Shown here piece after piece: positions 36,889-42,826 of a DNA stretch of 42,826 bases (its first letter is position 1; every line of letters starts with the position of its first letter). The stretch spans positions 1-42,826 of the forward strand of contig BCAA01000018.1 in NCBI GenBank assembly GCA_001305115.1, given 5' to 3'. The notes below the pieces were generated by a model. The model worked only from the letters and a program-made list of their open reading frames with translations, was not told the origin of the DNA and searched no databases. A program made the translations under genes and the position numbers. Origin of the DNA: Clostridia bacterium UC5.1-1E11. GTDB lineage: Bacteria > Bacillota > Clostridia > Oscillospirales > Acutalibacteraceae.

Positions 36889-37107
36889 CTATTTGTCCAT
36901 GCTGGCGTGCGTTTTCCGCGTCCTTTTGCCGGGGCAATAGGGACACTCTTTGAAAACGCAAAACTCATATTTCCACCCGGGGCGGTAGAAACGGCAAGTG
37001 CCGCAATCTTCATCATCTCCGGCACAACCGGATTGATAGCGGTCAAATCCCGGCTTCTGCTGCATGAGCAATTCAAACGCCCGCTGCTTGCCCTTTGTGA
37101 AATACAT
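36889..37107 (-). CDS. Small Cys-rich ICE protein
   Basis: About 72 residues from MYFTKGKQRAFELLMQQKPG at 37107, with AAAGGAGG nine bases upstream; the frame to 37164 is longer but crosses a terminator. Cys motifs DCGTCRFYRP and FKECPYCPGK suggest zinc binding. It is common beside the RepA-like gene in Clostridia ICEs, without known function. Confidence 0.65.
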   Translation of the reverse strand: MYFTKGKQRAFELLMQQKPGFDRYQSGCAGDDEDCGTCRFYRPGWKYEFCVFKECPYCPGKRTRKTHASMDK

Positions 37108-37136
37108 TCCGGCTGCACCTCCTTTCCTGCGGGCAT

Positions 37137-37186
37137 AAAAAAACGGCGTTACTTTCTCCCCCAAAGGGGTTAAGGTAACGCCGTTT
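37137..37186 (-). terminator. Rho-independent terminator or attenuator upstream of the ICE genes
   Basis: On the minus strand AAACGGCGTTACCTT pairs with AAAGTAACGCCGTTT and is followed by seven T residues (plus A run 37137-37143). It lies only about 30 bp before the gene at 37107, so it either ended a leftward gene now deleted or attenuates the ICE operon. Confidence 0.65.
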
Positions 37187-37286
37187 GTGTGCGTATTCAG
37201 TTTTTAACACATTCCCTGTCTATCCGCTGTCCGCAAAACCATTGATTTTATTAGCTTTTTGCCGCTATCGCTATCACACCTCATTA

Positions 37287-38753
37287 TTTGACCGTCCGGG
37301 CTGGAATGAGATGATCCGGCTGGCCGAAGCAGGAAAGGTTAGAACCGTCATTGTCAAGGATATGTCCCGCATGGGCCGGGACTATCTGAAAGTTGGTTAC
37401 TATACTGAGAGCTTTTTTGCTGAGCGTGACATTCGGTATATCGCCATCAATGACGGCGTGGACAGCGACAAGGGGGACAATGATTTTACCCCGTTCCGTA
37501 ACCTATTCAACGACTTCTACGCCCGCGATACCAGCAAGAAAATCCGGGCCGTCATGCGGGCCAAAGGAAACGCCGGAGAACACCTCTGCACCAATCCGCC
37601 CTATGGGTACATGAAAGACCCAGCAGACAAAAAGAAGTGGATCGTGGACGAGGAAGCCGCCGAGATTGTCAAACGGATTTTTGACCTGTGCATTGCGGGG
37701 AAAGGCCCTATGCAGATTGCCAAACTGCTGACCGCCGAATGTGTCCTGACCGTCAAGGCTCACTACGCTCAACGGGACGGGAAGCCGCTGCCAGAGAAGC
37801 CCCACAAGTGGAGCCCGAAGTCTGTCGCGGGGATATTGGAGCGGCCAGAGTATACCGGCTGCACAGTGAACTTCAAGACCTATTCCAAGTCCCACAAGCT
37901 GAAAAAGCGGCTGCACAATGCCCCGGAGGATCAGCGGATTTTCCCCAATACTCAGCCTGCCATTATCGACGAACAAGTCTTTGCACGGGTACAGGAGTTG
38001 CGGGAGAACAAGCGCCGCCCGGCCAAGCAAGCCGAACGGCAAGGGTTGTTTTCCGGTCTGCTGTACTGCGCTGATTGTGGAAGCAAACTGCATTTCGCCA
38101 CAGGCAAAAACATGACGCCGCAGCAAGACTGCTATCGGTGTTCCCGGTATAAGAGCAATACAGGCGACTGTACCATGCACTTCATCCGGGAAGAAACGCT
38201 GAAACTGTTTGTTTTGCAGCGGATTTTCGATGTGACGGCATTGTTCTTTGACGATGCCATGGCATTTGAAGAAGCCGCGAGAAAGCAGCGTTTTCAAGAA
38301 GCGGAAAAAGAGGCCAAGAAACGCAAGCGTGAAATCGCCCAAGCGGAAAAGCGCATTGGCGAACTTGACCGGATTTTCAAGCGTATCTATGAGGACGACA
38401 TCAGCGGGACGATCAGCCATGAACGTTTTTTGAAACTCTCCACTGACTATGAAGCAGAACAAAAAGAACTGACGGAGCAGGTCAAGGTATGGCGGGAAGC
38501 GGTAGAAACCTTTGAACAGGATCAAGCCGATTTCGCCAGCTTTGCAGCCATTGTGCGAAAATATGTGGGTATTCGTGAACTGACCCCCACTATCGTCAAT
38601 GAGTTTGTGAAGAAGATCATTGTCCATGCGCCGGATAAGTCCAGCGGCCACCGCAGGCAGAAAATTGAATTGATCTGGAACTTTATTGGAGAAGTCACCC
38701 TGCCGGGCGATGATCAGACCGTGGAACGGCAAAGAAAAGGCAGGACGGCATGA
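37287..38753 (+). pseudogene. Large serine recombinase lacking its catalytic N terminus
   Basis: Homology starts at FDRPGWNEMIRLAEAGKVRT (37287) and is then complete: [38 protein letters not shown], zinc ribbon CADCGSKLHF...CYRCSRYKS, coiled coil and the C-terminal IELIWNFIGEVTLPG. Related enzymes in this window have about 57 more residues with the nucleophile Ser before FDRPG. Here they are replaced by unrelated sequence (37185-37286). So the enzyme cannot cut DNA. It may be the ICE's own integrase, lost in a deletion that also removed the ICE's right part. Confidence 0.85.
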
Positions 38754-38863
38754 CCTTTCAGCCATACCGCCCTGCGACAATTAAATTACTTCCTTATGGG
38801 TGAGCGCCTTTTTGGGAGGGCCTCTCTACTCTCAGTCCACACCGATACAAGTAAAAATCGCAT
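38754..38863. other. Junction between mobile remnant and resident genes
   Basis: The 3' end of the recombinase is followed by an imperfect hairpin (CAGGACGGCATG/CATACCGCCCTG, about 38737-38775) and about 90 bp of undefined sequence. CAAGTAAA/TTTACTTG arms after the reductase stop codon (near 38850-38872) look like a weak terminator. The ICE right end should lie here; no att repeat partner is inside the window. Confidence 0.4.
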
Positions 38864-40410
38864 TTACTTGACCAGATATTTCTCTGCAATGGCTCGTACC
38901 TGCGCGGCATGTTCCTTCTTCCATTCCTCGTAGGTTCCTCCTGTTGCAGCCACTGTCTTCCCCAGTTCAACCAGAAAAGCTGGAATATTTTCCTGAAGAA
39001 TCATACCGACTTGCTCGCCAAACTGTTCTACTCCCTGGGTATCACAGCCATTCAGATGCAATGTAAAGGCGGGCGTGCCACTTTATTGACCATTTTCACG
39101 CCACCATGGAAACCGATCTCGCCGATCTGATGGGTCCCACACGAGGAAGGACATCCAGAAATATGCACCTGGGGGAGAGCTCCATCGGGAATTCCGGCTG
39201 AACGGGTCTCCCGTACAATTGCCGCCAAAAGTTCCTGTGAGTCCCGCAAGCCAACCTGGCAAATGGACGCCCCTATGCAGGCTACCGACGTCTCCACTAG
39301 ACTTTGTGCGCCGTCCTCTGTAGCGGCGAGAACCCTTTTTGCCTCTTCCCCTGTCAAATGAATGATATACAGGGTCTCATCCGGCGCGATACGAAGCTCT
39401 ACATCTTCCATATCTCGAATCACATCGTACAGCTCGCCCAGTTTGGACGGGGCCGGACATCCGCCGAGCGGATGGTACTGCACGGCATACAGGCCGTCCT
39501 GCTTTTGCGGGATCACCCGTTTTCCTTCCGCTGTCGAACCATCGCCCTTCTTTGCGATGGAAGTGGGGGTGATGTTGAGATCCAAGTCGTTGTGGCGTTC
39601 AAAGACCGCCTTTAACTTTTCCTGGTACGCTTTGACGTACCCTTCTTCCCCCAAGGTCTCCTGCATATAACGCGTTCTGGCCTTGTTGCGTTTTTCATAG
39701 TTGCCATAGGCGATAAAGGTATCACGCATCGCACAGATATAGTACAGAATCTTGGATGGGGAAACGCCCTGTGCAACCTGCAAGCCCATACGGGGGTTAT
39801 TTCCCAGCCCGCCTGCACTATACACATCAAAGGTTCCGTCCGGGCGCGCTACGAATCCCAGGTCGCGGAAGGTCGCATGGGTCTGATTTGCCGGGCTATT
39901 GGAAAAACCGACCTTCAGTTTCCTTGGCATCTTTTCCGCTTTAATAAAGGTTAGCAAATATTCGCCCGCCGCTTCCGCATAGGGCAGTACGTCAAAGTAC
40001 TCCCCCTGCTCAACGCCGGAAAGCGGGGAAACCATCACATTTCTCGGGAAATCGCCGCCACCGCCGCGTGTCACAATTCCGTGATCGAGCGCGGACTCCA
40101 CAATATCATAAATTGCCTCTGGATGCAGATTATGAAGCTGCACCGTCTGACAGGTAGTCAAGTGTACCCGGTCGATGTGGTGCTTTGCAATCGAATCCGC
40201 AATAAACTTCAGTTTGTCTTTTGTCAGCCGTCCGCCTGCCAAACGCAGCCGGAGCATGCTGGCCTTTCCACCCCTTTGGGCATAACTTCCATAACCGCCG
40301 GAAAAGCCCTTATAGGCTGCTTTGTCCAGCTCTCCCTCATAAAATTGGTCCGTCTTTTCGCGAAACTCCGCCAGATCTTCTTTCCATACCTCTGGTGCAA
40401 TACGTTTCAT
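38864..40410 (-). CDS. Ferredoxin-type nitrite/sulfite reductase (siroheme and 4Fe-4S), frameshifted
   Basis: The expected protein has about 515 residues. The siroheme/4Fe-4S ligands are C-x5-C in VACIGASICQVGLRDSQ and C-x3-C in HISGCPSSCGTHQIGEIGF; the N-terminal half-repeat has TTCQTVQLHNL and RGGGGDFPRN. The frame breaks at GGG 39071-39073: as read it ends KVARPPLHCI, while one extra C gives KVARPAFTLHLNGCDTQGVE and joins the frame 38864-39061. It reduces nitrite or sulfite by six electrons from ferredoxin. Nitrite and sulfite enzymes of this family cannot be told apart from sequence alone. Confidence 0.85.
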
Positions 40411-40447
40411 TTCTTCATCGTCCTTTTCTCAGTATTTCCTTACTCTT

Positions 40448-40475
40448 ATCATACCCATTTTTTAGTAAAAGTCCA
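40448..40475 (-). promoter_or_regulatory. Candidate promoter of the reductase gene
   Basis: On the minus strand TGGACT (40470-40475), 16 bases, TATGAT (40448-40453). The leader to the ATG at 40410 is about 30 bases with AAAGGA. Confidence 0.4.
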
Positions 40476-40682
40476 TCCCCTTTTTGATTTTGAGCCGTTG
40501 AACCGGGCCGCAACGCTCAATCATCCAATAAAATCCCCCGAACCTCCACGGATTCTTCAAGCTCTCTTCAAAAAAACCCGTTACGATTTAGATGGAACTT
40601 CCACCCAATCCAACGATTAAAAGCCACCAGCACCTTAAACCCTCCCTGCCAAAGGAATCGAACGGAAAGGATGATGACATTC

Positions 40683-42388
40683 ATGAAAACCCGGCAAACA
40701 GCCCTTTTTTGGCCCTCTTATTGGTCATTCCAGCCTTCGGAAGGCCCGCCTTAGCCGCCGCCAGTTCCCTTACCGCGGCCAAGCCTTCTGCGATCGTTGA
40801 AACGGATCTGGATACATATGAAAATAACGAAGTTCTGGCGTTCTATCAGGATGGCAGTTACCAGGTCCATTCCTTCCAAACCAAGGAAGCTCTGGCCAAG
40901 GGACTAGAGCAGCTTTCTCAAGATCAACAGGTTCTTCTGGTACAGCCGAATTATACCTATAGCGAACAGGAGGTCTCTGTCAACGACGCATTGCTCGGAA
41001 AACAATGGGCGCTGTCCAACGATGGAACCTTTCAAGCGCCGGACCAAAAAAGCCGCTTCCCGGTACTTGATGGGATTCTGACACAGCATTTTGGCTGGTG
41101 GGATTCCTCTGGAAACGCTTCTACATTGCAACTCCGGTCTACCAACAACCCCTCTACCGCTGTAGCAGGTATCGATGTCAACGTTGAGGAAGCATGGAGG
41201 CGCTACAACGGGGGCAAACGTTCTGTCATTGTCGCCATGCTCGACACCGGCATCGACTATACTCATGAGGATCTGGCCGGCGCAATCTGGGTCAATGAGG
41301 ACGAAATCCCTGGGAATGGGATAGACGACGACGGCAACGGTTACATCGACGACGTACACGGCTGGAACTTCTACGATCATACCAACCAAGTTTACACAGG
41401 GGATGAGGATAGCCACGGCACCCACGGTGCAGGAACCATCGCCGCCTCATCGAACAATCAGATCGGAATTTCCGGCATTGTCCCTGGGGAACGTGTGAAA
41501 ATCATGCCGGTCAAAGCACTCGGCGGTTCGGATGGGAGCGGTACGACCGCTTCCCTGATTCAGGCCATCCATTATGCAGAGGCCAATGGCGCCTCCATCT
41601 GTAACCTGAGCCTTTCCTCTTCCAAAAATGACCGCGCCCTTTACCAAGCGATCGCCCAATCCAACATGCTGTTTATCGTAGCGGCAGGCAATGACTCGGC
41701 GAATATAGATTTATCCCCCACCTATCCCGCCTCGTACAATCTGGACAACATCCTTTCGGTAGCCAATCTTTGTTACGACGGTGTTCTACACCACACATCC
41801 AACTACGGCGCATCTTCTGTTGACTTGGCGGCTCCGGGTACGCACATCCTCAGCACTACACCTGGCAACCGCTATAGCTACATGACTGGCACCTCTATGG
41901 CGGCGCCGATGGTGACCGCGGCAGCAGCTATGATCTATACCCAGTTTGATGGGATTACCCTCGCAGACGTCAAAGAAATTCTACTCGCCTCTGTCAAACC
42001 CTTGGCCAGTTTGACAGGGTTGGTTTCCACAGGCGGTATGTTGGACATTGGCGCTGCCTTGGCCTATGATACGTCCAAGCTTTCCGGCGACAATTGGACC
42101 CATCCGACGGAAGTCCCCTCCACCCCTACTATCGAAGCACAACGGCAGGTGCAAGACGGCAACCTCTATCTATTTTTGCAGGATACAGGCAACGATAAGG
42201 CTCTTGTCCGTGCTGCCAATACATCCGGAGAATACACCGCTAGCGCGTTTACGAAAGGTACAATTGGGAGCGGATTTTCCTTCCATGCGCAAAGAAACGC
42301 TCAATTTTTCAATCGTAAGTCTGTAGGCTATCCCTTTTATGCCCGCGATCACGCAGGGAACAAGGTGACGAAAATGATTCCCAAATAA
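40683..42388 (+). CDS. Secreted subtilisin-like serine protease (S8), frameshifted in the signal peptide
   Basis: The catalytic triad is present: Asp in AMLDTGIDYTHEDLAG, His in DSHGTHGAGTIA, Ser in YMTGTSMAAPMVTAAAAM. The N-terminal inhibitor-like propeptide (EVLAFYQDGSYQVHSF...LVQPNYTY) precedes it. The start is ATG at 40683 (or 40671/40674) after GGAAAGG; MKTRQTALF then needs one extra T in the six-T run 40705-40710 to continue as LALLLVIPAFGRPALAAA, a typical signal peptide. As read the frame comes instead from 40592 without a signal. A C-terminal domain of about 90 residues ends in VTKMIPK. Confidence 0.88.
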
Positions 42389-42444
42389 CGCCCCCACAAG
42401 GATGGTGACATTAACAGGAGGGATAAAGGTTGACAAAGCAAGAG

Positions 42445-42826
42445 CATTGCAAGCCACCCCCTACACATGGAGAGTGTGGGTAATGCGTAAACCTCGTAAG
42501 TACATACCGGCACGACTTTCCTTTCCGTCCACACTCTCCGCATGAAGGATGATCCCACAATCCAGTTTTGACCTTTTGGGGTGCAAAATTTCAATTTATA
42601 CTGTCCGCATAGAGGGTGGCATTTTGTATATTTGTCATCGTCACTGGCAACCTATTTCAATCCACACCCTCCATGCGGAGGGTGGCGCAGCACTAGCGGA
42701 AGAAACGAAGGACGAAAGACAATTTCAATCCATGCTCTCTGCTTAAAGGGGGACGCTCGGCGGACATCATGCGGCCGTGTCCTTTAACGATATTTCAATC
42801 TACTCCCTCCTCATGGAGGTTACGCA
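42445..42826 (-). CRISPR. Degenerate type I-C-like CRISPR array, running off the right edge
   Basis: Repeat units start at about 42445, 42521, 42588, 42654, 42722 and 42792, with unit lengths near 66-76 bp. The best copy is at 42654-42686: ATTTCAATCCACACCCTCC followed by ATGCGGAGGGTGGC, with perfect CACCCTCC/GGAGGGTG arms. On the minus strand it ends in GGATTGAAAT, as type I-C repeats do. Spacers are 33-37 bp. The first two copies are very divergent, and the later ones differ from each other in the stem. With crRNA sense on minus, the left side is the trailer end; cas genes would lie outside the window. Confidence 0.7.

Noticed and set aside
37503..38780. 425-residue ORF opposite the truncated recombinase
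   Set aside because: Complement of the recombinase coding strand; composition is that of a shadow frame.

Overview
The window comes from a Bacillota genome, most likely a gut Clostridia of the Oscillospirales/Lachnospirales type. The mobile genes belong to Clostridia families (TnpV, TnpW, TnpX-like large serine recombinases, Maff2, PcfB, Cys-rich VLP, CPCC, DUF3847), and the ribosome binding sites are AGGAGG-like. No tRNA or rRNA gene was seen.

Layout. About 37 kb is one degraded conjugative element (ICE) loaded with three mobilizable elements (IMEs). The ICE backbone reads on the minus strand: a Cys-rich ORF (36889-37107), a RepA_N-like initiator (35816-36760), PcfB (35306-35779), VirD4 and Maff2. 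VirD4 is cut by element C (about 19204-34357, 15,150 bp). Maff2 is cut by element B (about 9050-18187, 9,136 bp) and, only about 24 bp further on, by element A (about 68-9027, 8,960 bp). At the C and B junctions the broken host frame is restored by deleting the element. To the right the ICE ends against a serine recombinase that has lost its catalytic N terminus (37287-38753). Then come non-mobile genes: a ferredoxin-type nitrite/sulfite reductase, a secreted subtilisin-like protease, and the start of a type I-C-like CRISPR array with degenerate repeats (42445 to the right edge).

How the modules work. Each IME has a mobilization module (relaxase, accessory protein, oriT), a replication module and cargo. 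A: MOBQ relaxase, CHC2 primase and VapE helicase-primase, with two immunity-like genes (SUKH-like, CPCC) as cargo; no recombinase was found in it. B: MOBP relaxase with MobC, replisome organizer plus DnaC-like loader, TnpW/TnpX, with an ECF sigma/anti-sigma pair as cargo. C: MOBQ relaxase, replisome organizer plus DnaC, TnpW/TnpV and a serine recombinase, with a response regulator/histidine kinase/ABC transporter set of the antimicrobial-peptide type and four tandem sigma-70-region-4-like genes. In C, 11-bp direct repeats of a TGTGA-type box lie ahead of both the response regulator gene and the sigma-like cluster, which suggests one regulon linking peptide sensing to the mobilization operon.

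Quality warning. At least nine genes are broken by what looks like loss of one base, mostly inside a homopolymer run (CHC2 primase, both IME relaxases of B and C, histidine kinase, reductase, protease and others). This regular pattern points to homopolymer errors in the assembly, so these genes are annotated at their expected full extent with the break point given.
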